Translations under genes and position numbers: made by a program
In this document: piece by piece, positions 23,470 through 35,400 of the stretch
Layout of the letters: every line of letters starts with the position of its first letter
How positions within the stretch are numbered: the stretch's first letter is position 1
Notes under the pieces: model-generated
Told to the model about the DNA's origin: nothing
Seen by the model: only the letters and a program-made list of their open reading frames with translations
Databases searched by the model: none
Source: Mytilus trossulus
Lineage: Eukaryota > Mollusca > Bivalvia > Mytilida > Mytilidae
DNA length: 64,000 nt
Direction: 5' to 3'
Assembly (NCBI RefSeq): GCF_036588685.1
Contig: NC_086383.1
Location: 51,170,448-51,234,447 of the forward strand

Positions 23470-23511
23470 GTCGCGTCGCTGGCTCTCTGTAAGAGAGAGC
23501 CAATCGGCGAC
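23470..23511 (+). promoter_or_regulatory. Subterminal stem-loop upstream of the helicase
   Basis: TGGCTCTCT (23,480-23,488) pairs perfectly with AGAGAGCCA (23,494-23,502) around a 5-base loop. The stem is extended by GTCGC/GCGAC at 23,470-23,474 and 23,507-23,511. It lies 75-115 bp from the left end and about 70 bp upstream of the helicase ATG. It could be a transposase-binding or 5'-UTR structure. Confidence 0.5.
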
Positions 23512-23577
23512 GATAAGATTGTGAGTATGCGCAAATGAAAGAAAACAATTTCCGGCCGCTAAATATAAACAAACAAC

Positions 23578-24038
23578 ATGGATGTCAGTAATGCTTTGAA
23601 AACAATAGAGATGAAATATGCCTTTAAATTTAAAGAAAAACAGATGGAGTCGATAAAATACATCATGGAGGGTAAAGATACATTCATTGTCCTACCGACA
23701 GGATATGGAAAAAGCAAAATATACACCCATTTACCCGAGATTCACGGTCTTGTGAGAGACACTCCTGGTACAGTGCTAGTTATTTCTCCGCTTCAGTCTT
23801 TGATGAAAGATCAGGTTTCAAAACTCAATAAGATGGGAATTTTAGCAACTTTAGTTGGAGAATGTCAAAGTGACAAAAACATTGCTGATTTGATACGAGA
23901 GGGTCAATATCAGCTGGTATTTTCTTCCCCAGAAGCTGCCTTGACACCAGGGTTTTGGAGACGTTGCTTTACCACTGGAGTATTCCACGACAACCTCCTT
24001 GCTGTTGTTGTTGATGAGGCTCACTGCATTATAGAATG
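23578..24038 (+). CDS. RecQ-like helicase exon 1
   Basis: Carries Walker A and DEAH. Ends TG|GTAAGT, so the donor splits the Trp154 codon. Confidence 0.88.
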
Positions 24039-25672
24039 GTAAGTTATCACGGTAATGATTAAGATAGGGCTATTACTTTGTCTGAAAGACTATACAATAC
24101 AACATTCAGGGGAGGATCCAGCCATTTTAAAAAGGGGAGGGTTCCAACCACATGTTCCATTTAAATGCATTGATCATTAAACACCTCCCCCATCTGGAAT
24201 TTAATGATGGACAAACACTATGTCTACATGAAGCAGTGTACAAAGATAAAAAGTACACACACACCAAAAATAGAGACAGACCAATAAATCAAAATGATTG
24301 TGTGAAAAAGGAAGGTACATGTACAATATAGCTGAAGACAGTTGTCAAAATTAATCATTAAATGTGTCATATATTAGGCTAAACAAATATATTTCTGTTT
24401 CCATATTTGGTATATATTTATAATATTACATTTATAAAACACATTTTGCTGACATACATGTATTTGGTTAACATGATTAAGCACTGTTTAACATTGTATG
24501 ATTATAAGTTATAGGTCTACTTTTGCATAACAAATATTTATGGTTTTTGTACACTATTTTTTAGGGGTGATGATTTTAGACCAGAATATGGAAACCTTGC
24601 TCACCTCCGTTCCATTGTTCCAGATAAAACAGTATTCATAGCAATGACCGCCACTTCAACCAAAGAAATGAAAAGAAGAATAATTAAACACCTTGATATG
24701 TGCCAATCAGAGACACAAACTGTATGTATGTTGCCCGAAAGAAAAAATCTTACGTATGTGATCAAGAAATCAAGAAAACAAACAGATGAACTTCACTGGA
24801 TCCTTGCAGACTTACTAGAAAACAAGGAAAATGCCAAGAAAACAATAATTTATTGTAGAAATATAGCGACATGTGCGAACTTGTATGAACAGTTTTATAT
24901 TAACATTGATGATGCTATGAATTTTGATAGTAGACTCATTGCCATGTTCCATCGCTCCACAACAGAAGAAAATAAAGAGCAAGTGCTGTCTGAATTCCCA
25001 AAACAGGACAGTAAATTACGTCTGGTATTTGCCACGGTGGCTTTTGGTATGGGCGTTGACATACCTGATGTTGAAAATATTGTTCACTGGGGTGCCCCTC
25101 GTAGTTTGGAGCAGTATTCGCAGGAAAGTGGTCGTGGTGGAAGAGACGGTAGACAGTGTGTCTGTGTGTTGTACTTTTCAGGTATAGACATAGCTAAGGA
25201 CAGATCAACTGATGCTATGAGGGAGTTTTGTCGTGCTACAGGGTGTATCCGTAAAGTTCTAAATGACCATTTCAGTTTGGGAACAGTAAGAGAGGCATCG
25301 AACTTTGAAAAAGATCTGTGTTGTTGCTGCTCTTTGTGTTCAGAGCAGTGCAATTGTACCAATTGTTTCATACCCAGATGTAATGCTGACTTTGTAAATG
25401 TAAGCGAACCTGTTGAGTGTGATGAACTTGCTGTACGGTATCTCACCAATAAGCAAATGAAATTATTAAAACTTAATTTGCAAGACTACCAAAGTGTTAT
25501 ATGTGAAGAAAATCCCAGCAACATCCACGACTTTGATTGTCAGTTAATAGAGGATATAGTTTCTCATTCTGATACCATTATGTGTATTGAAGATGTGATA
25601 GAATTGGGGCTTTCAAAACACGACTATGCTGAAGACATACTGTTGCTGATAGAAGAAATAGAAAACCTTTAA
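23578..25672 (+). CDS. RecQ-like DNA helicase, two exons (23578-24038, 24565-25672), 522 aa
   Basis: Superfamily 2 ATP-dependent 3'-5' DNA helicase of the RecQ type. The ATG at 23,578 sits in a good context (AACAACATGG). Visible motifs: motif 0 FKFKEKQMESI (about 17-27), Walker A LPTGYGKS (39-46), DEAH (146-149), MTAT (181-184), motif V ATVAFGMGVDIPDV (310-323), motif VI YSQESGRGGRDG (338-349). A RecQ zinc-binding region follows, FCRATGCIRKVLNDHF plus CCCCSLC and more Cys up to about residue 426. The intron 24,039-24,564 (GTAAGT...TTTTTTAG) splits Trp154, giving IIEW-GDDFRPEYG, the canonical RecQ sequence after DEAH. There is no HRDC and no long N-terminus, so it is shorter than BLM/WRN/RECQL-type host helicases. 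AATAAA at 25,806 may be the polyadenylation signal. I infer an accessory role in a transposon, because it shares the element with a DUF6589 gene. It has no stop or frameshift. Confidence 0.9.
24039..24564 (+). other. Intron of the helicase gene
   Basis: Donor GTAAGTTATC, acceptor ACTATTTTTTAG. The sequence CAGGGGAGGATCCAGCC near 24,107 resembles the terminus of the MITE at 39,442 (CAGGGGCGGATCCAGG), so a fragment of that family may sit here. Confidence 0.7.
24565..25672 (+). CDS. RecQ-like helicase exon 2
   Basis: Starts G|GGTGATGAT (Gly-Asp-Asp) and carries motifs III-VI and the Cys-rich zinc-binding region. TAA at 25,670-25,672. Confidence 0.9.
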
Positions 25673-26574
25673 AACTGTTAAAACAATTTTTGTGAAGATA
25701 CATTTGTAAATATACTTGTACATGAATTGAGGAATTAGGATAATACATGTATATACATGTATTACAGTCAACAAAGGGAATCAGTACTAGTTAACAAACA
25801 CATTTAATAAAAAAAAGGAATCATGTTAAATTATTTTTAAGTTGCTTTTTCAAATCACCATTAGAGTACTAGTGTTGAAGGGATTATCTTTTTCCCTGTA
25901 ACGCTTATTTTCAAAATTAAAGGTTCCAAGGACTGACAATATTTTTCCATTTTTTTTTATGACGATTTTGTTAGTGTCATGTTAAAGTGTCTGAGTATTA
26001 TAAAGTTTCATTTTACTGACTAGTATCCGAAAGAAAAGGGACATTTCATGTTGCAATGGATAATTATTGTAATCATAAATTTAATCTCTATAGATTCAAA
26101 CATGTACATGTATGTGTTTATATAATAAACTGTATGTACAAATGTAGTTTCTTCAATCTATTCTTTCTTATATATTTAATTAGTATATACAAATAAGGAG
26201 ATGTGGTATGTTTTCAACTGAGACCATTAGTTTACCAAGTTCATACATATTAAATGTTCTGATTGACCTTTGAATAATCTTGGATCTTCAGTCATAAATT
26301 CCTTTGAACCTAAAGGATTACATTTTATACTTTCACTAAACAATGCTAAATATGTATAACATGTATAATCAATGACGCAAAGAAAACCAACATCGAAAAT
26401 AGGACACCTAATGTTTACTACATAGACCTCCATTATATTATATTCATCATATTCTTGCGTCCTTTCTAAATACATGTACCAAGAATTTATGTACCTTTAA
26501 AAGTAGAAAATATTTAGCAAGAACCAAAGAATACATGTATGGTTTTCCCATTTGAATGGTTTTACACTAGTAAT

Positions 26575-26710
26575 TTTGGGGCGCTTTATAGCTTGTTGTT
26601 CGGTGTGAGCCAAGGCGCCGTGTACTTTAACCTATAATGGTTTACTTTTTAAATTGTTACTTGGATGGAGAGTTGTCTCATTGGCACTCACACCACATCT
26701 TCCTATTTCT
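26575..26710 (-). repeat. Fragment of the mussel GATGTGGTATGATTGCC repeat
   Basis: Diverged minus-strand copy: GGGGCGCTTTATAGC, then GAGAGTTGTCTCATTGGCA and CACACCACATCTTCC. Confidence 0.6.
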
Positions 26711-27039
26711 ATCTGCTGTCACCAACAAATATACACGTACTACCAGTAGAAGTCTAAAACACCACCAGATCCTCCACTAATAAAAACTGGTTGCTAGGAG
26801 TCTCCTTAATTACACATAAGATACAGAGGGCGAGGGAAAATTAAAATTGTTGTCAACACCAAAAGGAAAGAAACCGAAAAGACAAACATCATGAACATGT
26901 CAACCAAAAAAATACAAAACAAAAATAATCTGAACAACAAGAAATCCCTACATTGAAATTAAAGGTGTCCTCTACTATGATGCTTAAATCAACCTTATTT
27001 GCCCTGGTGGACAGTTGTCTGTTTGACTATCATACATTG

Positions 27040-27295
27040 TATCATCTCTATATGTTTAAAAATAGGCTGCGGTTGTTTATGTTACTTATTTCTTTTTGGT
27101 TAATTTTTTTGACATAAATTAAGCTGGTAGTTTTCTCAATTGAATTTTTTTACACTGTCTTAACTAAGCTGACTATGTGGTATTGGCTTTGCTCATTGTA
27201 GAAGGCCCTACAGTGCCTTAAGATTGCTAATTTCTGTGTCATTTGGTCTCTTATGGAGAGTCGTCTCATTGGCCATCATGCCACATCTTCATTTT
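27040..27295 (-). repeat. Fragment of the mussel GATGTGGTATGATTGCC repeat
   Basis: Diverged minus-strand copy: GCTGACTATGTGGTATTGG, TTGCTCATTGTAGAAGGCC and CATCATGCCACATCTTC. Confidence 0.62.
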
Positions 27296-28341
27296 TATAT
27301 GCAAGATAACTACAGCTGGAAAGACACCAATTTAACCTTGTGATGCAAACAATATCAATCAGGCTGATTATATCAATAAAATGTAACAAAACATGATTAA
27401 GACTGCTTTTCATGTTTATTATTGCTTGAAATTTTCCAAGCTGAAGTGACAATAATTTAATAAACAGATGAAAAACAATGAAATTTAAACAGTATACATA
27501 CATGACATACAAGGTAAAAAAATCACATGACTTCGGAACAATTACCCTTTTCGAACTATAAAAACATAAAAAATGAAATTCTAATATTGTTGACACCCAG
27601 AGTTGGTGGACAGTCAATGTTTCTACCATATACATGTACATGTATACCAAAGATTATACATGTATACCAACGATTTAAAATAGCACACACAAATATCACA
27701 ATTTTCTTTACATTGCACTTTTCACTTCATAATAATCAAAATAACATTACTTCTACTGTTATTGCACAGAAAATGTCATATTGCACATTAGATGTTTTCA
27801 TTTTAAATTTCTAAGTAAATCATGAGAAAATGATAAATTATGCACTGAAGAAGAAATGACATGGTTAGCACTAGGCTGACTAATAAACATGTTTAACTTA
27901 AAAAATTGGAACACATGCATGAACCAGTCATGTGTTTTTATACCAAAAAAAAGCACTATAAATAAAGCCAACGTTTACCAAACAAATGCACTATAAATAA
28001 AACAAGTCTCAATTCAAAGCCATACAGCTGACAATGATATGTTCATACTTTTAAGAGACACAATCCAGAATCAGTCATTTGGCAGTATCTAGAGGTCAAA
28101 ATAATAATGAATAAAAAAAACTTTCAACATGCTAAAAATGGGCTGCCCTCAACTCATTAAAACAACAAAAAGCACAAGTTATAAATAAAAAAAACACAAC
28201 CTAATATAAAGCTTCCTGAGATTGAACATCAAATTGATGATTAAAATGGAGTACAGTAACTTAATTAAATATCCACATGTATGTATACAACATTTTTCAA
28301 AGCAACCATTGAACAATTTATCACAGTTAAGCACCTTTTGT

Positions 28342-29433
28342 TCATACATAATAGGATTTCCGTCTCTGTATCTTGGCGTACATTTCCTTCTTTTCTGTTA
28401 GCCATTTGTTAAAAGTCTTCCCTTTCAGGTCAGAAAGTGGATCAAATGGAATGCATTGGAAAGATTTGTGATAACGTCCTGGAATTTCATTGAATAGTTT
28501 CTCTGGTTGAAGTTGAGTAACAATCATGTTTATGTTCTTTTTCAAAGATGGTTTTGAATTTGAAGGCTTTCCAAAATAATGCCCTAGACCATTTACATAT
28601 GCATCCATTATATCGTTGCATCCTTGAAGGCTTCTACCAACACGTTTTATTGATGTTGATGTTAGATTTCCATGCAGCGCATGCAAAGCATCCTTGGCTC
28701 TCATGTTAAAGAATTCCAAGGCCAGGTCACCTGGTACATTCCCACCTTTTCCACCATGAATATTGATTGACCGATTATGTTTCAATTCAAAGGCAAGCCT
28801 TGGAGGTAATGTTGCCATAATCTGTGCTTGAAGTTTGAAGGCTAGAAGGTGGTATTTTGTATGGTTTGAATTCGAAAACCTAAGCATATCAAATTTCCAC
28901 ATTCGAAAAAGGCGATCACCATCGTTCTCTTTGGCCGAGTCTTCTCTACACCAGTCCATCAAACCATCCCGAAGAACACAACATGTGTAATTGAACTTAT
29001 AGTCAGTCTTGAATTCTATAGATTTTTCCTTCGTCTTCGTCTTTGGTTCATTGGCGACTGGTTCATATGGCTGTAATATTTCTAAATCTTTATATTGACA
29101 AGTTTGTCTATGGTTGCGACGACACAGTCCATCCAACAGGTAAGATTTTGGACAACCAGGATAACCGCATGGCACTCTATTTGTTTGAGTGTTGTCCTCT
29201 GTTGTTTCATCACAATCTAGAGTAAACCGTTCCGTCTTAATGAAACGATCAACAATAGTCTGAACAATGTGTTCCATTAATTCAGCTTTTTGTTCATCTG
29301 TTGCAAGATTATTTACATGATTATCGAATTCAATCAAGTTGTCTACTCCAAGGACTTGTAATGCAGCTAGGAGTATAAAACCTTGAGTGGTCAATCTCAT
29401 AAACTCTCTGCAATCATTCACTGCTTTTGTCAC
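28342..29433 (-). CDS. DUF6589 gene exon 4 (main exon)
   Basis: 363 codons plus stop, starting GTG ACA AAA (Val-Thr-Lys) directly after the acceptor TTTTTTTTTTTACCCCAACAG. The open frame extends 11 codons further upstream from an ATG, but that stretch is intron and poly(T), so I exclude it. Confidence 0.85.
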   Translation of the reverse strand: MTKAVNDCREFMRLTTQGFILLAALQVLGVDNLIEFDNHVNNLATDEQKAELMEHIVQTIVDRFIKTERFTLDCDETTEDNTQTNRVPCGYPGCPKSYLLDGLCRRNHRQTCQYKDLEILQPYEPVANEPKTKTKEKSIEFKTDYKFNYTCCVLRDGLMDWCREDSAKENDGDRLFRMWKFDMLRFSNSNHTKYHLLAFKLQAQIMATLPPRLAFELKHNRSINIHGGKGGNVPGDLALEFFNMRAKDALHALHGNLTSTSIKRVGRSLQGCNDIMDAYVNGLGHYFGKPSNSKPSLKKNINMIVTQLQPEKLFNEIPGRYHKSFQCIPFDPLSDLKGKTFNKWLTEKKEMYAKIQRRKSYYV

Positions 29434-32400
29434 CTGTTGGGGTAAAAAAAAAAAGGTCCTGGGCATGCGCTAATATAGAGGTCCTGGGCATGCGCTAATA
29501 TAGATGGACGTGTAAAAAATCTCTCTTGTGGAATGGGACAATACGATGGATAACTAAAATATAACGGGTCAAAACTGAATACACTAACAACAGAGTGAAT
29601 CTTGTATGCTTTAAACAAACATTTACAGCCAAATAATAATTTTTTGTTTACTTATCGAGACATAACTTTGTCAACATTCAAGGACAAAGGACAAACAACA
29701 TGGCTGCCCCCACGGATCAAAACAATGAACTTAATTCAGAACCATTGATTTGTAGTTCACAACCTGTAATGTCTCTTAACACTCCAGCAATTAAACCATC
29801 AAACAAACGAAAAGAACTATTAAGTCCGGAGCTTCTCCCAGGAACACAAAAGCAAACAACACGTCAAATAAGACGTCGTAACTCAGTGGGAGATCTTAGA
29901 GAAATAGAAAAAAAAATACCTGCACCAAGGAAAAGTATTGCAGATAAAGTTTTAGAGGCCCTGTCTAGCCCTGATGTCATTAATAAAATTGTACCCATTC
30001 TTGCTGAAAAAATAGGTGAATCTTTTTCCTCAATGATTGAAGAGGAGGTAAAAAAGTGTGTTGATCAGCAAGTAAAACCGATAGCTGAACTAGTCGAACA
30101 AAATGGCAAAAGACTTGACACTGACAATATAAGAATTAGTAGATTATATTCTAATGTCGAAAACGTCAACGAAGGTGTAAAAAGTAACACCAAAATTGTT
30201 AATGAAATTGATACAGAAGTTGGCACTCTCTTCAAAAGAATTGCAGATCTTGAAACCAGATTAGAAAACCAAGAACAATATTCACGCCGAACAAGTTTGC
30301 GTTTTCATAATATCCGCGTGCCTATCGATCCCCGTACCGGTAAAATTCCTCACCCTATTAACACTGATATTTATATATTACAAGTCTGTAATTCCAAACT
30401 TGGCTTGAATCTAACTGTCAACGATATAGGGCGTAGCCATGTTATAGGGAAGGTAAAAAACGGCAAATCCCAGGTTATAGTAAGATTTCTATCATATCGT
30501 ACAAGAAGCAAGGTTTATACAAACAAAAAAGCCTTAAAGGGTGATGCAGATGGCATATTCATAACAGAAAACTTAACACAGTATAGAACTGGTCTTACAC
30601 AAAAGTTAGCCGATCTCAAGTATAACCATAAAATTTTCGCATACTGGACATCCGATGGTCGCATATTTGCCAAAACAACAGATAGAGGCACCAAAAAACT
30701 AATCAAAAACTATGACGACATAACAGCTCTTGATACAACCACAGACGACGACAATCAACATCTATCCCCAAGTACCACCAATCAGAACAGCGATGAGAAC
30801 CACAGTAATGGCACAGATTAGATTACAAAAACATAAATAGTGTAAATATAATGTATCTTAGACAGTTGTCACTTGTTCTTTAAATGTCTCTAATGTACAT
30901 AAAATTGCTTCATGTGTTATTAATATTGCTAGCAAGTAAATCTAGTATAACTTACTTGCATCAAAATGTGTCAAACAATTTAAAACGTCTGAATAAATTC
31001 ATAAACTCGGGTTACAATAAGTCCTATGGTATGGGACTCTGGAGGTTCATGTCATTTGCATTCAACGTTTTTTATCTGGAGTTCAACATTGATAGTAAAA
31101 AAAAAAAATACAGAAAGCGTTGAATGTAGGTGATGTGGGCCTCCGGAGTCTTATATTATAGGACTAGGTTACAATGAGAAAATAGTATATAAAAAATCAA
31201 GTTATACGTTTTTCTTTCTTTTTCCATTTGACATATTTTCCTAATATCGATTTTGTTGTTGGTATTTCTTTTATTTTCTATTAATTTAATCAAATATATA
31301 TAATTCTTGAAACCTCGTTTAAAGAATATTTGAAATGGCATCTGTATGTCAGTTATAGTTTCTACAAGAAGCAAATTTAAATAAACAACAACTTATAATT
31401 GTCCCAAATAATTTATACCTGTATAAAACTATTATACTGCTATCAAATATTGCAATTGAGTTTATCATAGTTGTAGGAAATCAATTTCAAGTCATGTTAT
31501 CAGATGTTATATGTATATTTCATGTGCAGCTAAAGAACACCCCTTTTATATATTAAAGCTTTGATCAAAATCAAATAATCAAAAAAGAGATTTGCCATAG
31601 ATAATAGCATAAAGTATTGAATAGTTTTGTTAAAAAAAGAAAAAAAAACCCGGAATTTATATTTAAATTTTGTTTGTGAACTCATTTTCCCATTTTATGA
31701 GTCGAAAATTATTTCCTTCAATTTAATGTGTTTTACAATGTACTTTTATCTTCTTTGTGTATATATGTTTAATACCTGTATGACTTTGAATGATGATGTG
31801 TGTGATCTATTTTTTGTGTGTAACCTGAATGGCAACCTGTCTTATAACATGTTATTGTTTGTTGTACTTTTACCTAATGGGTAACTGTATCGAACAATAC
31901 AGGTTAGCCATAGGGTTATTTAACTCAGGTAAATTTCATTTTTCCGGATCAGATAATTTTTGTAACGGAGAAACTTTTTCGGAAATTCTACTTACCAATT
32001 GTCGTTGTTCATTTCTCGTCGTCTCCTTGTCGCTTCTTCAAAGCCTTGATCCAAACATAAATGTTTTATTCCTTCTATTTGTGTTACATTTTATCCTTAT
32101 AATTGGAAGCGTTGAACAAAATCCTGGTCCAATTGAACATGAAAACGATTTTTCTCGTGAAACTGATAACTCCATATCAATATGCAATATTAACATTCGT
32201 AGTTTACGAAATAAGATTGATTTCATTCAAAATTTCGCAGAAGAGTTTGATATTGTTACAGTCACTGAAACGCACTTAGATCCAAACATAAATAACGAAG
32301 AATTAATGATAGATTCATTTTCACAAAATATATTCCGTAAAGATCGTAATAACGCCGGAGGAGGCTTACTCATTTATACAAAAGATGATATGTCAGTCAC

Positions 32401-35400
32401 CAGAAAAGGTGTACTCGAAAACCACATTGACGAAACTATCTGGGTGGAGATCAGAGGTAAAGGTCAAACTTTTTTATTATGTTGTACTTATCGACCGGAA
32501 TGGTCAGGTGTTGAATATTGGACACGGCTAAATCATGCTATAGAACTTGGTTATCAGTATACAGAAAACATTGTGATTTCTGGAGACTTGAATTCAGATT
32601 TATTTTCGTATAATAATAATAAGTTATATGATATAATTCATCAATTTAATTTAAAAAACGTAATTAATAAACCAACAAGGGTAACTGATCACAGTAGTAC
32701 TTTGCTTGATCCAATCATTTTAAGTGATGCTATACAATTTTCTTTTTCTGATGTACTGAATGTACCTGATAACATCAGTGATCACGATGCCTCTATTATT
32801 TTTTTACAATGTCCAAAGTCCGAAACAAAGTCGTTTAAACGGGAAATATGGTTATATGAAAAAACAGATGTTGAAAAGTTTTCAAATATGTTGAATGCAA
32901 TTGAATGGAATGAACTCTTTTCCAATGTTGAGGAAGTAGACGAAATGGTCACTATATTCACTGAAAAAATCCTCAGCATTGCAAGAGAGAGCATTCCAAC
33001 CAAAATAGTAACTATACGTGGTAATGACAAACACTGGTTTAACAGTAATATCAGAAAAGCAATTCGAATAAGGGATAGGTTACGAAAAAAATCAATTAAA
33101 TCTAAAAAAGAAACGGATATTAATAAATATAAGAAACAGAGGAATAAAGTGAACAATATGAAAAAGGAAGCGAAAGAAAATTTTGAGAAAAACTTGGAAA
33201 ATATAATACTAGATAACGCTTCAGATTCTAAGACTTATTGGAAAATTATGAAGATGCTGATTAAGCCAAATAGAGGATCTAATAACATACCCCCATTAAA
33301 AAATATTCTTAATGATAATCGTTTTGAGGAGTTCGCCGATAGAGACGACGAGAAATGCGACATTCTAAATAAGTATTTTTGTTTCATTTCATCGCTAGCA
33401 GATGTTGATGCTCAATTACCCGATTTCGACAAAAAAACTAACAATTTATTGAATGATATAGTGATTAGTACTAGTGAAATTGTTGATATCATAAAAACTA
33501 TAAATCCCAAAAAAGCGTCAGGCCCGGATGTCATTAGTCATAAGATGCTTAAAATTTGTCCCGACAAAATTGCAATTCCATTATGTATTATATTTAATAA
33601 ATCCTTGCATCAGTGCAAATATCCTTCCAGCTGGAAAATTGCAAATGTTATAGCCTTATTTAAAAAGGGGGATAGTTCATTACCTTCAAATTATAGACCT
33701 ATATCACTCATAAGTTGCATAGGCAAAGTCATGGAACGTGTTGTATATAAATATGTTTACAACCACTTACAAAGATTTAAATTAATTTATGAGTATCAAT
33801 CGGGTTTTCTTCCTAAATGTTCAACGGTTCACCAACTGTTAGAAATATATAATTGCATATTGAACTCACTTGAAAAGAAAGAGATAAGTTGTTTTGTTTT
33901 TTGCGATTTCTCTAGAGCCTTTGATAAAGTTTGGCATGATGGTTTATTACATAAAATGAAGGCTTATGGTATAAATGGAAATCTGTTAAAATGGTTTAGA
34001 AGCTACTTAAGTGATAGAAAACAAAGGGTGGTTATCAAGCAATCTTCTTCAAAACTTTGCAGTATTTCAGCTGGAGTTCCTCAAGGGTCGGTCCTTGGAC
34101 CATTACTTTTTATAATATATATAAATGATATTGCAGAAAGACTTATTTCACTGTGCAGACTCTTCGCAGATGACACATCGTTCAGCTGTGCGGATCGTGA
34201 TGCTTTTCAGATAGAAACTGTGATAAACCATGATCTAGAACAGCTGAACGAATGGTCCAAAAAATGGTTAATGTCTTTTAATCCAGATAAAACAGAAATT
34301 ATGTTATTTTCTAATGTTGAAACCCCAGAAATGAACTTTATATTCAATGGTAAAAATATACCTATTACAAATATGCATAAACATTTAGGGGTTACATTTA
34401 GCAACGATGCTAAATGGAATGCCCACGTTGATAATATTATCTTAAGCACGTCTAAACATATAAATATGCTAAGGAAGTTGAAATATAAACTGAGCAGGAA
34501 AAATTTAGAAAAACTCTATTTAGTTTTTATAAGACCTTTATTTGAGTATGCAAGTGAGGTTTGGGATAATATTGGGGTAGGTTATGTCAAAAAACTGGAG
34601 CAATTACAGCTCCAAGCTGCTAGGATAGTTACGGGCTTACCTATATTCACAAGCTCAAGGGTTATTTATGAAGAACTTGGATGGGAAACATTAGCTGAAA
34701 GAAGAGAGAGAAGAAAAATCCAAATGTTTTATAATATTCAAAATAACAATGTTCCAGAATATTTGTCAAATTTAATTCCCCAAAAAATACAAAGTATGAC
34801 GGTCTATCCTCTACGCAATGGAAATGACATCATAATTCCATTCTGCAGACTAGCATTAACTAATGATTCTTTTATTCCATCAACCATACGTCTTTGGAAT
34901 AATCTTGATGATTCAACTCGTGATGTGGAATCAATTAATAAATTTAAAACTGAACTAAAAAACCGTTATCCTCAGAGTAATATTTTTGTACCGAAGCAAT
35001 ATGAATTTGGAAATCGAAAATTGAATATAATTCTCACCCAACTTCGATGTTTTGCATCATCCTTAAACTATGATCTATATAGGGTCAACATTATTTCTGA
35101 CCCTTCCTGCCGCTGTGGTGTTAATCGTGAAGATTCCTATCATTTCTTTTTTAAATGTATATTATATTCAGACATACGAAATAAAATGTTTGAAAGTCTT
35201 CGCTGGCTTCCAAATGATTGTAAAATTAACATAGAACTTCTTACCTCGGGTAGTTGTCTTCTTTCTCTAGAGCAAAACCAAAACATTTTCAAAAATGTCT
35301 TTGAGTTTATTAAAAGTTCGGAAAGATTTCAAATTGTCTAGGTAGCAAACCATGATCGCACACACATCATCATCTAAGTAAGATTTCTGCTCCCTTTTTT

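Larger units (their letters stand above)
25673..28341. other. Spacer between the convergent helicase and DUF6589 genes
   Basis: Contains the 3' UTRs of both genes. A long palindrome of ATACATGTAT units lies near 25,742. Minus-strand diverged fragments of the mussel GATGTGGTATGATTGCC repeat lie at 26,575-26,710 and 27,040-27,295; GAGTTGTCTCATTGGCA and GCTCATTGTAGAAGGCC are recognisable. No other gene seen. Confidence 0.55.

Noticed and set aside
29434-29466. Extra 11 codons (MPRTFFFLPQQ) at the start of DUF6589 exon 4
   Set aside because: They read through LINE sequence, the poly(T) tract and the acceptor; the acceptor CAG at 29,434 gives phase continuity with exon 3.
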